NCBI RefSeq assembly: GCF_010727475.1
Contig: NZ_AP022567.1
Coordinates: forward strand, 3,162,001 to 3,226,000
DNA from: Mycolicibacterium mageritense
Lineage (GTDB): Bacteria > Actinomycetota > Actinomycetes > Mycobacteriales > Mycobacteriaceae
Direction of reading: 5' to 3'
Length of the DNA: 64,000 bases
In this document: positions 25,630-33,759 of the stretch, piece by piece
How positions within the stretch are numbered: the stretch's first letter is position 1
How the letters are laid out: each line of letters starts with the position of its first letter
The notes under the pieces: model-generated
The model's database searches: none
What the model saw: the letters and a program-made list of their open reading frames with translations, nothing else
Told to the model about the DNA's origin: nothing
Made by a program: the position numbers and the translations under genes

Positions 25630-26181
25630 TTACTTCTCGCTGCTCAGCGGCGCCAGGCGCTGCTGCGGGCGGCCTTGTGAGGCAGCGGCCAGTGCGATGA
25701 CGATCTCGTCGGCGTGCGGCGCGTCGGCGATGCGCACCTCGACGGTCTGGTGGTGCGACCGGATCGTGGCGTCGGTGATGTGCTTGAGCGGGATGTCGAA
25801 GATGACGCCCGCCGGGCCGCGCTTCTCGACCGCGGGCAGCAACGTGGTGGCGTTGGCGGCCTTGCGGAAATGATCGCCGAACTTCAGCGTGTGGATCAGG
25901 CCCGAGCCGTGCTCGATCTCGCCGTTGAGCCCGACGATCGCGGCCTTGCCGTACGCCTCGGCGGGCTCCTCGAGGGCTTCGAGCACCAGCGGGGCCAGCA
26001 GGGCGCCGACGTTGGACGCGGTGGCGTCGATGCCCGGGGCCAGGTCGTCGACGAAACCCTGGCCCGCCCATGGGTTTTCGATCACCGCGGCGACCACTGC
26101 GACACGTGCGGGCGGAGTGACCTCGCGGCCGCCCTCGGTGCGGATCTCCTCGACGACGGTGACGATCTTGCGCAACTTCAT
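25630..26181 (-). CDS. Amino acid synthesis (AA_synth/DUF1185) family protein
   Basis: 183 residues. Hallmarks are 'ENPWAGQGFVDDL' near residue 35, 'GEIEHGSGLIHT' and 'IRSHHQTVEVRIADAPHADEIVIALA'. The family's biochemical role is not established; the name is historical. This is the second of two tandem paralogues (ATGA overlap at 26178-26181), which probably form a hetero-oligomer. Being inside a catabolic operon, they likely act on a nitrogen-containing intermediate. Confidence 0.85.
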   Translation of the reverse strand: MKLRKIVTVVEEIRTEGGREVTPPARVAVVAAVIENPWAGQGFVDDLAPGIDATASNVGALLAPLVLEALEEPAEAYGKAAIVGLNGEIEHGSGLIHTLKFGDHFRKAANATTLLPAVEKRGPAGVIFDIPLKHITDATIRSHHQTVEVRIADAPHADEIVIALAAASQGRPQQRLAPLSSEK

Positions 26182-26792
26182 GACAGGACACTCTCCAGAC
26201 TCTTGACGGTGACGGCGGGGTCGGTGGTGCGGTCCCCGATCCGGGGATGCGGACGCGGACCGGTCGATCCGGCCGCGATGATGACGAGCTCGTCGGCGCG
26301 CGGGCCGTCGGCGACCCGGGTGCTCACGGTCTGATAGTGGCTGCGGGTCGCGGCATGCGTCTTGTGCCACAGCGGAACCACAAGCGGCTCACCGGCTTCG
26401 GCGCGGGTATCGGCGAAGCAGATGATCGATTCGCCGTCGAGGAACTCCCGCATCAGGTTGCCGAAGTACGGCGTATGGATCAGCGCACCGCCGTGCTCGA
26501 TCTCGCCTGAGCTGCCCACGATCGCGGCCTTGCCGAACGCCTCGATCGCGTCGACTCCGCCGAGCGTGTCGATGAGGCGGTTGGTCACCAGCTGCGCGAG
26601 CACCGGGGCGATACGGGTCACCTCGGGTGACAGGTCGCGAGACGGGCCGGTGCCGGCCCACGGATTGCGCAGCACCGCGGCGACGCTGGCCTGCAGCGCA
26701 GGGCGGGTGGGACGTTCGCCTGCCTCGGTCACCACGGACTCGCGGTAGACGACCACCTTGCGGAGGCCGAGATCGGGGGTCACATCTTGCAT
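26178..26792 (-). CDS. Amino acid synthesis (AA_synth/DUF1185) family protein, paralogue of its neighbour
   Basis: 204 residues. It shares with the downstream gene 'RNPWAGTG', 'FGKAAIVGSSGEIEHGGALIHT', 'TRSHYQTVSTRVADGPRADELVI' and the same spacing, so the two arose by tandem duplication. It carries a longer C-terminal tail (about 20 residues). It is the first gene of the six- to seven-gene minus-strand operon, with its start 251 bp from the divergent BCCT transporter gene. Function unknown beyond context. Confidence 0.83.
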   Translation of the reverse strand: MQDVTPDLGLRKVVVYRESVVTEAGERPTRPALQASVAAVLRNPWAGTGPSRDLSPEVTRIAPVLAQLVTNRLIDTLGGVDAIEAFGKAAIVGSSGEIEHGGALIHTPYFGNLMREFLDGESIICFADTRAEAGEPLVVPLWHKTHAATRSHYQTVSTRVADGPRADELVIIAAGSTGPRPHPRIGDRTTDPAVTVKSLESVLS

Positions 26793-26944
26793 GCCACAGA
26801 CGATAGAGGTGCGGCGTCGAATCGGTCAAGGGTCGTGTGTGCGGCGGCTCCGCGAGCGGTGCGACGGATAGGCGATTTACCCAGTTGAAACACCATTTGT
26901 GGACGTCGGCGCGGTGGAGCGGGTGGCTATGGGTCCGGCAACCG

Positions 26945-26974
26945 TTGACAGAGGCTTGTGAGCGGTCTTACATT
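26945..26974 (+). promoter_or_regulatory. SigA-like promoter for the BCCT operon
   Basis: TTGACA (26945-26950), 18-bp spacer, TACATT (26969-26974), a close match to the housekeeping consensus. The start point would be near 26981, leaving about 60 nt of leader before the ATG at 27044. Confidence 0.65.
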
Positions 26975-26982
26975 CTGTTGTA
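26969..26982. promoter_or_regulatory. TACA-N6-TGTA inverted repeat over the -10 region
   Basis: Perfect 4-bp arms separated by 6 bp coincide with the -10 box and start point of the BCCT promoter. Placement suits repression by the GntR protein encoded at the end of this operon (inference). Confidence 0.4.
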
Positions 26983-27043
26983 TGCCACAGCCGCTTGCCG
27001 CTGGTCGATTCGGCCACTGGACCTGTGATGTCGAGGAGCGCCC

Positions 27044-28657
27044 ATGACCAGCGATCTCAGTGCCGGCCCGGTGCCGCCCGTGACCGTCGCCCGCAACAGC
27101 CCGGCCAAGCCGACCGGCCGGCTCGGCACCGTCTTCTGGACCTCGGTGGCCATCTCGGCCGTCTTCGTCGCATGGGCGGTGCTGTTCACCGAGAACCTCA
27201 ACGCAGTCACCACGGCGTCGCTGAACTGGGTGACCGGCAGCTTCGGCTGGCTCTACCTCGTGGTGACGCTGGGGATCCTGATCTTCCTGGTGTTCCTGGC
27301 CTTCAGCCCGTACGGGGACGTCCGGCTCGGCAAGGACTCCGACCGGCCCGAGTTCAACACCATCACGTGGCTCGCAATGATCCTGTCCGCCGTGATGGGC
27401 ATCGGCCTGGTGTCCTACGGTGTTGCCGAACCGATTTCACATCTGGCCACGCCCCCGCACGGGCTGGCCGACGCGAACACCCCGCAAGCCGCGGTGCGTG
27501 CCATGCAGTACTCGTACTTCGACTGGGGCCTGCACGCCTGGGCGATCTTCGCGGTGTTCGGCCTGGCCATCGCGTACTCGACTTATCGAATGGGCAGGCG
27601 CACCCTGGTCAGCCAGCTGTTCGTGCCGCTGCTGGGTGACCGTGTCAACGGGCCGCTCGGCAAGCTCATCGACGTATTGGCCGTCTTCGCCACACTTTTC
27701 GGCACCACCACGTCACTGGGACTCGGCGCGCTGCAGGTCAACAACGGGTTGTTCACGCTGTTCGGCATCCCCGTCAGCAATGTCACCCAGGTGGTCATCA
27801 TCGCCGCGGTGACCGCGATCTTCACGATGTCGGCGGTGACCGGCGTGAGCAAGGGCATCAAGTTCCTGAGTCAGGGCAGCACGGTGATGGCCGTGGCGTT
27901 GTTCGTCTTCATGCTTGTCGTCGGGCCTACGGTCTTCATCGCCAACCTCTACATCGAATCGCTCGGCACCTGGGCCACCGACTTCTTCCGGATGAGCCTG
28001 CAGGGCACGGCATTCGGTGACCTGGAATGGATGCAATGGTGGACCTACTTCATGCTCGCGTGGTGGGTGTCGTGGGGCGCCTTCGTCGGAGTGTTCCTGG
28101 CCCGTATCTCCAAGGGCCGCACGATCCGCGGATTCATCGTCGGTGTCCTGGTGGTCCCGAGCGTGGTGTTCTTCACGTGGTTCACCGTGTTCGGCGGCAC
28201 CGCGATCCATGTCGACATGTTCGAGGGCGGTGACATCGCCAAGCAGACCGCCGACGACATCAACAGCGCGTTCTTCGCGACCCTGGCGCACTTCCCGCTC
28301 GCGTCGGTGACGTCGGTCGTCGCGATCCTGCTGGTGCTGATCTTCTTCATCTCGGGCGCGGACGCCAACACCTACGTGCTCGGCATGATGACCAGCGACG
28401 GCACGCTGACCCCGCGCCGTGGCGTGCTGATCCTGTGGGGCGTGCTCACCGGGATCACCGCGGTGGTGCTGATGTTCGCGGGTGGTCTGAATGCGCTGCA
28501 GAACACCGTGATCGTGGCGTCGCTGCCGTTCCTCATCATCATCGCGTGCCTCGCGGTGTCGTTCTGGAAGGACTTGATCGCCGACCGCAGGCACACCAAA
28601 CCCGAGACTCCCATCGCCGCACTCATCGACGAAATCGACGAACAGGAAAAGCCATGA
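27044..28657 (+). CDS. BCCT-family betaine/carnitine/choline-type transporter
   Basis: 537 residues, about 12 membrane helices. The family motif region 'WTYFMLAWWVSWGAFVGVFLARISKGRTIR' (cited in parts) and the aromatic Trp set form the quaternary-ammonium site; 'MGIGLVSYGVAEP' precedes it. BCCT carriers import N-methylated zwitterions (glycine betaine, carnitine, choline, trigonelline). It leads the plus-strand operon, divergent from the monooxygenase/ALDH operon, which suggests the imported betaine is the growth substrate and not only an osmolyte. The C-terminus is short and so lacks the long osmosensory tail of BetP. Confidence 0.93.
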   Translation: MTSDLSAGPVPPVTVARNSPAKPTGRLGTVFWTSVAISAVFVAWAVLFTENLNAVTTASLNWVTGSFGWLYLVVTLGILIFLVFLAFSPYGDVRLGKDSDRPEFNTITWLAMILSAVMGIGLVSYGVAEPISHLATPPHGLADANTPQAAVRAMQYSYFDWGLHAWAIFAVFGLAIAYSTYRMGRRTLVSQLFVPLLGDRVNGPLGKLIDVLAVFATLFGTTTSLGLGALQVNNGLFTLFGIPVSNVTQVVIIAAVTAIFTMSAVTGVSKGIKFLSQGSTVMAVALFVFMLVVGPTVFIANLYIESLGTWATDFFRMSLQGTAFGDLEWMQWWTYFMLAWWVSWGAFVGVFLARISKGRTIRGFIVGVLVVPSVVFFTWFTVFGGTAIHVDMFEGGDIAKQTADDINSAFFATLAHFPLASVTSVVAILLVLIFFISGADANTYVLGMMTSDGTLTPRRGVLILWGVLTGITAVVLMFAGGLNALQNTVIVASLPFLIIIACLAVSFWKDLIADRRHTKPETPIAALIDEIDEQEKP

Positions 28658-29082
28658 CTGACAACGATTCCCGCCGGCGACGCATCCAGGACGCCTGGGA
28701 AGCCGCGTGGGATCGCGGCGAGGTGGACGTGTTCGACGGCCTGCTGGCCGAGGGTTACCGGCGGGTCAGCGGCACCGGCAACACCCAGGGCCGCGACGAG
28801 TTCAAGGCGTCGATCACCGCGACGCGCTCGGCATTCCCCGATCTGCTGACCGTGGTCGACGAGGTCGTGGTCGAGGGTGACCGCGCCGCGATCCGCTGGC
28901 ACAGCACGGGCAGTCACGAGCACTCGTTCCTGGGCGTGCCGGCCACCAAGCGTGAGGTCGCGGTCAGCGGCGCGACGTTCGCGCGCTTCGAAGCTGACCG
29001 CATCGTTGAGGAACACGTCACGTGGGATCCGCGGGCGCTGCTGACCGCGCTCGGCATCATCGCGGTGGGCCAGGACCGATGA
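28654..29082 (+). CDS. SnoaL/NTF2-like fold protein
   Basis: 142 residues of the ester-cyclase/SnoaL type: 'IQDAWEAAWDRGEVDVFDGLLAEGYRRVSG', 'GRDEFKASITATRSAFPDL' and 'FARFEADRIVEEHVTWD' are typical strands and helices of the fold. No clear catalytic Asp/His pair can be assigned. ATG overlaps the BCCT stop by 4 bp and its own stop overlaps the flavin reductase start, so it is tightly co-translated and probably acts on an intermediate of the same pathway. Confidence 0.8.
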   Translation: MTDNDSRRRRIQDAWEAAWDRGEVDVFDGLLAEGYRRVSGTGNTQGRDEFKASITATRSAFPDLLTVVDEVVVEGDRAAIRWHSTGSHEHSFLGVPATKREVAVSGATFARFEADRIVEEHVTWDPRALLTALGIIAVGQDR

Positions 29083-29579
29083 CAGCACCCGTCCGCCCCG
29101 ACGTCGACCTGATGAAGCGGGTCAACCGGCAGTTCGTCACGGGGGTCACCGTGGTCACCGCGCTCGACGGGGACAAGCCACGTGGGCTGGCGGTCAACGC
29201 GTTCGCGAGCATCTCGCTGGACCCGCCGACGGTCATGGTCGCCGTCCAGCACACGTCGTCGACGCACGACTGTCTGTTTCGCGCCGGTCATCTCGCGATC
29301 AACATCCTGTCCGCCGATCAACTCGACGTGGTGAGCCGCTTCGCGGTGAAGTCCGACGACAAGTTCTCCGGATTGGACTGGCACGCGGGGCCTTTCGGGA
29401 GCCCGCTGATCGATCGAAGCTCGGCGGCCATGGAGGTCGAGATCCGCGAGCGGCTGCAGGCGAGCACCCACACGGTGTTCATGTGCCGCGTCGTGCACGC
29501 TGAGGTCGACGATCGCCATCCCATGGTGTACAGCGCCGGTAAGTTCTTCGATGGCGGCAACCTGGCCGCACTGGGGTAG
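29079..29579 (+). CDS. NAD(P)H:flavin oxidoreductase (flavin reductase domain)
   Basis: 166 residues. 'NRQFVTGVTVVTALDGDKPRGLAVNAFASISLDPPTVM' (quoted by parts) and 'STHDCLFRAGHLAINILS' are diagnostic of the HpaC/flavin-reductase-like FMN-binding split barrel. It would supply FMNH2 to the LLM monooxygenase of the divergent operon, forming a two-component oxygenase like TgnA-TgnB. Overlaps both neighbours by 1-4 bp. Confidence 0.9.
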   Translation: MTAPVRPDVDLMKRVNRQFVTGVTVVTALDGDKPRGLAVNAFASISLDPPTVMVAVQHTSSTHDCLFRAGHLAINILSADQLDVVSRFAVKSDDKFSGLDWHAGPFGSPLIDRSSAAMEVEIRERLQASTHTVFMCRVVHAEVDDRHPMVYSAGKFFDGGNLAALG

Positions 29580-30256
29580 TGAGCAGGGGAGTGGCGGTGA
29601 CCAGCAGTAACGGCTCGATCCAGGGTCGGTTGATCGAGGAGATCCGGCGCCGCATCATCGCGGGCGAGATCTCGCCCGGGGTCAACATCTCCGAGCTGGC
29701 CATCGCCGAGGAGTTCGGCGTGTCCCGCACCCCGGTGCGCGAGACGTTCAAGCAGCTGCAGACCGAGGGGCTCATCGAGATCCGGCCACGCGTCGGCACC
29801 TTCGTCACCACGCCGTCGCGCCGGGAGATCACCGAACTGTTCCAGATGAAGGAGCTGCTCGAGGGGGCCGCGGCGCGGCTGCTGGCGCAGCGCGGGCGCG
29901 TGCCCGAGATCGACAAGCTGGAGGAGAACCTCCGGCAGGCCGACGAGGCCGTCGCCCGCGACGACCGGGCCCACTACGCCGAACTCGTCGAGGAGTTCCA
30001 CGACCTGCTGATCGTCGGTGCCGACAACAACAAGCTCGAGGCGCACTACCGCATGCTCATGAACCAGCTGGCCTACGCCCGGCTGGTCCACACCTCGCTG
30101 AGCCAGCCCGGCCGGCCCCTGCAATCGGACCGCGAACACCATGTCGTGCTCGACCTCATCGTCGCCAAGGACGGCGACAGCGCCGAACGTGTGATGCGCG
30201 AGCACGTCCGGGCCAGCAGACAGGCCCTGCTCGCGGGCCTGGGCGACTCTGTGTAG
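29579..30256 (+). CDS. GntR-family transcriptional regulator (FCD type)
   Basis: 225 residues. The N-terminal winged helix-turn-helix has 'EISPGVNISELAIAEEFGVSRTPVRETFKQL' in segments (about 25-75), followed by a helical FCD ligand domain with metal-binding His near 'EEFHDLLIVG' and 'VMREHVRAS'. It is the last gene of the BCCT operon and the likely pathway-specific repressor for both divergent operons. GTG at 29579 overlaps the reductase stop; GTG 29594 (7 codons in) is an alternative. Confidence 0.87.
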   Translation: MSRGVAVTSSNGSIQGRLIEEIRRRIIAGEISPGVNISELAIAEEFGVSRTPVRETFKQLQTEGLIEIRPRVGTFVTTPSRREITELFQMKELLEGAAARLLAQRGRVPEIDKLEENLRQADEAVARDDRAHYAELVEEFHDLLIVGADNNKLEAHYRMLMNQLAYARLVHTSLSQPGRPLQSDREHHVVLDLIVAKDGDSAERVMREHVRASRQALLAGLGDSV

Positions 30257-30268
30257 CTGGGTTGCACT

Positions 30269-30329
30269 GCGAGCGTGCGCGTCTGTCCTTCGACACGCCG
30301 CCACACACCAGCACTTTGCGCACGCTCGC
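30269..30329 (+). repeat. 61-bp palindromic intergenic element, copy 1
   Basis: Bounded by perfect 12-bp inverted arms GCGAGCGTGCGC and GCGCACGCTCGC. It lies between convergent genes, so it may also serve as a terminator. A second copy of the same length lies 5 bp away in opposite orientation. Confidence 0.7.
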
Positions 30330-30334
30330 GGTCG

Positions 30335-30395
30335 GCGAGGGTGCGTGTGGCGCCGATGACACACGGCGTGGCGGGGGACAAACACGCACGGTCGC
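30335..30395 (-). repeat. 61-bp palindromic intergenic element, copy 2 (inverted)
   Basis: Read on the minus strand it starts GCGACCGTGCGTGTTTGTCC, matching copy 1 (GCGAGCGTGCGCGTCTGTCC) at most positions including the following CACGCCG. Arms are less perfect than in copy 1. The pair together fills the whole gap between the GntR gene and the aldolase gene. Confidence 0.65.
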
Positions 30396-30404
30396 GGTGC
30401 GGGC

Positions 30405-31169
30405 TTATTCGCCCCGGGCCGCCTTCAAGTGCGCTGCCGAGGCCTGCTTGAGATGCACGATGTCGGAGGCCACGGTTGCGAACGTGTAGCCCTGCGCGAG
30501 CCGTTTGGCCGCCGAAGCGCCGTCGGCGTTGTGGATCCCGGCCGCGATCCCTGCCGCCGCGGCGGCTTCCCGCACCCGCGTCAGCGCGGCCTCGAACTCG
30601 TCCGCGACCGCGGGATCCTGCGACGTCGCGCCCCCGATCGCCAGGCGCAGGTCCGACGGCCCGACGTACACGCCGTCGAGCCCGGGCACGCGGCAGATCT
30701 CCTCGACATGGGCCAGCCCGCCGGGGGTTTCGATCATCGCCAGCACGACCGTGTCACGGTTGGCCTCGGCGGGGACCGGCCCGATCCGCAACTGGGACCG
30801 CATGGGGCCGTACGACCGGATACCCGTGGGCGGGTACGTCGCGGCGGCCACCGCGGCGGCGGCCTCCTCGGCAGTGTTGACCATCGGCACGATGACCCCG
30901 GCCGCGCCGGCGTCGAGCGCCCGCCCGATCGCGGTGGCGTCGTTGGCCTCAACTCGCACCAGTCCGACGGCCGAGCCCGACGCGTCGATCGCGGTGAGCC
31001 CGGCCACCATGCCCGAGTAGCCGATCAGCCCGTGCTGCAGGTCGAGCGCGATGTAGTCCCAGCCGACGTGGGCCAGCCATTCCGTGGACACCGGGCTGTC
31101 GATCACCGACCAGTAGCCCAGCAGCTGTTGGCGATCCCGCAGCCGGGCCGCGAATTCCTGTGCGCGCAT
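30405..31169 (-). CDS. HpcH/HpaI-family class II aldolase
   Basis: 254 residues of the KDO-like HpcH/HpaI family: 'SVIDSPVSTEWLAHVGWDYIALDLQHGLI', 'IETPGGLAHVEEICRVPGLDGVYVGPSDL' (in parts) carry the metal-binding Glu/Asp and phosphate/pyruvate-binding residues. These enzymes split or form 4-hydroxy-2-oxoacids into pyruvate plus an aldehyde. It is the last gene of the minus-strand ABC operon and gives that operon a C-C cleaving step, which suits sugar-acid breakdown. Confidence 0.88.
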   Translation of the reverse strand: MRAQEFAARLRDRQQLLGYWSVIDSPVSTEWLAHVGWDYIALDLQHGLIGYSGMVAGLTAIDASGSAVGLVRVEANDATAIGRALDAGAAGVIVPMVNTAEEAAAAVAAATYPPTGIRSYGPMRSQLRIGPVPAEANRDTVVLAMIETPGGLAHVEEICRVPGLDGVYVGPSDLRLAIGGATSQDPAVADEFEAALTRVREAAAAAGIAAGIHNADGASAAKRLAQGYTFATVASDIVHLKQASAAHLKAARGE

Positions 31170-31178
31170 GGTGGATAC

Positions 31179-32129
31179 CTATCGGTTGTAGTTGGGCATC
31201 GGGCCGCGCAGCGCGGCGCCGACCTCATCGCAGGCCGTCACCACATCTTCCGCCAACGGCCCCTGCGCCACCGCGGCGATGTTGGACTGCAGGTGGCCGA
31301 CCTTCGAACCGCCCAGCAGAATCGGACCGGTCGCGGGTTTGGACACCAGCCACCGCAGCGCGAGTTCGGTCAGCGGTATGCCTGCCTTGTCGGCGATCAC
31401 CGCCAACGCCTCGATGGCCTCGAAGATCGCGGCGTTCCAGTATCTCTGCTTGTACATCTGGGCCAGCCGCGAGTCGCCGAACCGGCCCTCGGTGGGGTCG
31501 GCGTCGAACGAGTGCCTGCCGGTGAGCAGACCGCCACCGAGCGGGTTGTAGACGACGGTGGTCAGGCCCGTGACGGCGGCGAACTCGGCGTACTCGTCCT
31601 CGATGCGGCGGGCCAGCAGGTTGTAGAGCTGTTGCGCGGCGACCGGGCGGGGCGCGCCGACGGTGTCGGCGACATGGTTGAGTTCGGCGATCTGCCAAGC
31701 CGCGTAGTTGGACACCCCCAGCGCGCCGATCTTGCCTTCGGCCACGAGTTCGGCCACGGTGGACAGTGTTTCGGTGAGCGGCGCGGCGCGGTCGGGCTGA
31801 TGGAGGTAGAACAACTCGACGTGGTCGGTCTGCAGCCGGGACAGGCTGCCCTCGACACTCGCGCGAAGGCCGGCCGCCGACAACGGTGAGTGCTCGCCTG
31901 CGTCGGGATGCGGCATGCCGGCCTTCGTGGCGAGCGCGACGCGGTCGCGGCGGCCTCGCAGCAGATCGGCCAGCATGCGTTCGGATTCGCCGCCCGCATA
32001 GCCGTTGGCGGTGTCGATGTGGGTGATGCCGGCGTCGAGAGCCACATCGAGCATGGCCGCGGCGCCGTCGGCGTCGACGGTGTCGCCGAACGTCATGGTG
32101 CCGAGCACGAGGGGGCCGAGTTCGGCCAT
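31179..32129 (-). CDS. Aldo/keto reductase
   Basis: 316 residues. TIM-barrel AKR with 'GITHIDTANGYAGGESERML' (catalytic Asp and Tyr), 'LFYLHQPD' (His of the active site) and 'LGVSNYAAWQI'; NADPH-site residues near 'ILLGGSKVGHLQSNI'. It probably reduces or oxidises a sugar-derived carbonyl in the pathway of this locus. ATG 32129 overlaps the stop of the upstream ABC ATPase by 1 bp. In-frame sequence further upstream belongs to the ATPase region. Confidence 0.88.
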   Translation of the reverse strand: MAELGPLVLGTMTFGDTVDADGAAAMLDVALDAGITHIDTANGYAGGESERMLADLLRGRRDRVALATKAGMPHPDAGEHSPLSAAGLRASVEGSLSRLQTDHVELFYLHQPDRAAPLTETLSTVAELVAEGKIGALGVSNYAAWQIAELNHVADTVGAPRPVAAQQLYNLLARRIEDEYAEFAAVTGLTTVVYNPLGGGLLTGRHSFDADPTEGRFGDSRLAQMYKQRYWNAAIFEAIEALAVIADKAGIPLTELALRWLVSKPATGPILLGGSKVGHLQSNIAAVAQGPLAEDVVTACDEVGAALRGPMPNYNR

Positions 32130-32944
32130 CAGGCAACTCCTTTGAGTAACTGTCGGGGTTTGACGCCGACCATCGTGGTCGGGTCGAGCGCGGCGGCGCG
32201 CAGCGCCTGGGTATACGGTTCGGCCGGGTGCGCGAGAACGTCTGTGGTCACGCCACTTTCGACGATCGAACCCGACGACATCACGATTATGGTGTCGCTG
32301 ATTTCGCGCACGACTCCGAGGTTGTGCGAGATGAACACGTAGGTCAACCCGGTGTCGCGTTTGATCTCCCGCAGCAGCTCGAGCACCTGGGCCTGCACCG
32401 ACACGTCCAGCGCGCTCGTCGCCTCGTCGCACACCAGCAGGTCGGGCTCACTGGCCAGGGCCCGCGCGATGCCGATGCGCTGGCGTTGGCCGCCCGAGAA
32501 CTCACCGGGCTTGCGGTGTGCCGCCGTCGACGGCAGCCCGACGCGATCGATCAACTCGGCAGCCCGCTTCTCCCGCTCGGCCCGGTTGCGAATTCCCCGG
32601 AGCCGCAAGGGCTCGGAGACGATGTCGACGGCATCGAGGTGCGGATCGAGCGATCCGTACGGATCCTGGAAAACCATCTGGATGCGGGACCGGTACGGCT
32701 TGAGCCCACGCTCGGAGAGCTGCGCGATATCGGTGCCGTCGAAGCGGATGTGTCCCGAGGTCGGTGTGACGAGCCGGACGATCGACTTGGCGATCGTGGA
32801 CTTTCCGCAGCCGGATTCGCCGACCACGGCGAGCGTCGTGCCTTTCGGCACCGAGAAGCTGACCCGGTCCACTGCGCGGAAAACCCCTCCGGATACCGGA
32901 TATTCGACGACGAGATCCTCGACGGACAGCAGCGGTGTGGTCAT
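32129..32944 (-). CDS. Oligopeptide-type ABC transporter ATPase (OppF/DppF position)
   Basis: 271 residues: Walker A GESGCGKST (about 38-46), Q-loop 'MVFQDPYGSLDPHL', signature FSGGQRQRIGIARAL and Walker B 'LLVCDEATSALD'. The C-terminal extension is shorter than in peptide-specific OppF. It overlaps the OppD-type ATPase gene by 4 bp. Works with 32941-33759, the two permeases upstream and the divergent binding protein at 35868 as one importer. Confidence 0.92.
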   Translation of the reverse strand: MTTPLLSVEDLVVEYPVSGGVFRAVDRVSFSVPKGTTLAVVGESGCGKSTIAKSIVRLVTPTSGHIRFDGTDIAQLSERGLKPYRSRIQMVFQDPYGSLDPHLDAVDIVSEPLRLRGIRNRAEREKRAAELIDRVGLPSTAAHRKPGEFSGGQRQRIGIARALASEPDLLVCDEATSALDVSVQAQVLELLREIKRDTGLTYVFISHNLGVVREISDTIIVMSSGSIVESGVTTDVLAHPAEPYTQALRAAALDPTTMVGVKPRQLLKGVA

Positions 32945-33759
32945 GCGGGAACTCCCTGAGGTGCGTGATCGCTGAGCCGCGGCACGGCGGCCAGCAGCTT
33001 GCGGGCGTATTCGCTCTGCGGATGGCAGATCAGCGCCTCGGCACCGCCGGTTTCGACGAACCTGCCGTCCTTCATCACCAGGATCTGGTCGGACATCAAC
33101 CGGGCCACGCCCAGGTCGTGGGTGATCAGCAGCATCCCGACCCCGGTGCGCTCCTGCACTTCCAGCATCAGGTCGAGGATGCTGGCCTGCACCGTCACGT
33201 CGAGGGCGCTGGTCGGCTCGTCGGCGACGATGAGTTCGGGGCCCGCGGCCAGCGCGGTGGCGATCAGCACGCGTTGCAGCATGCCACCGGACAGCTGATG
33301 CGGGTACTTGCCCAGCTGGGTCTCGGGCCGCGGGATCCGGACCTGCTCCAGAAGTTCGACGGCCCTGGCCGTTTCGCGGGCCTTGCCTCTGATACCGCTG
33401 TGCCGGATGGCGTCGCGCAGCTGAGCGCCGATGTTGTGGACCGGGCTCAGGGCGGTCATCGGATCCTGCGGGATCAGTGCGATGTGGCGGCCGCGGACCT
33501 TCTCCAGCGCCTTGGCGTTGCCGAGAATGTCGGTGCCCTGGAAGGTGGCACGCCCGGACAACACCGCGAGATCCGGTGGGAGCAGGCCCAGGATGCCCAT
33601 CGCAGTGGTCGATTTCCCGGAGCCGGATTCACCGATGATCGTGACGGTTTCGCCGGCATCGATGCAGAACGACACCCCGTCCACTGCCCGGATCACGTCG
33701 CTCGCGGTGATCAACTCGACTTGCAGTTCGTCGACTTTCAGCAGGTTACCCATGCTCAT
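32941..33759 (-). CDS. Oligopeptide-type ABC transporter ATPase (OppD/DppD position)
   Basis: 272 residues: Walker A GESGSGKST, 'IALIPQDPMTALSPVHNIGAQL' Q-loop, signature LSGGMLQRVLIATAL and Walker B 'LIVADEPTSALD'. The typical signature reads LSGGxxQR; here Met-Leu occupy the variable positions. The usual C-terminal oligopeptide domain is minimal. It overlaps the permease gene before it (ATGA at 33756-33759). Confidence 0.92.
   Translation of the reverse strand: MSMGNLLKVDELQVELITASDVIRAVDGVSFCIDAGETVTIIGESGSGKSTTAMGILGLLPPDLAVLSGRATFQGTDILGNAKALEKVRGRHIALIPQDPMTALSPVHNIGAQLRDAIRHSGIRGKARETARAVELLEQVRIPRPETQLGKYPHQLSGGMLQRVLIATALAAGPELIVADEPTSALDVTVQASILDLMLEVQERTGVGMLLITHDLGVARLMSDQILVMKDGRFVETGGAEALICHPQSEYARKLLAAVPRLSDHAPQGVPA

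Noticed and set aside
26793..27043. Additional small gene in the gap between the divergent operons
   Set aside because: No open frame with a plausible ribosome site; the region holds promoter elements only.
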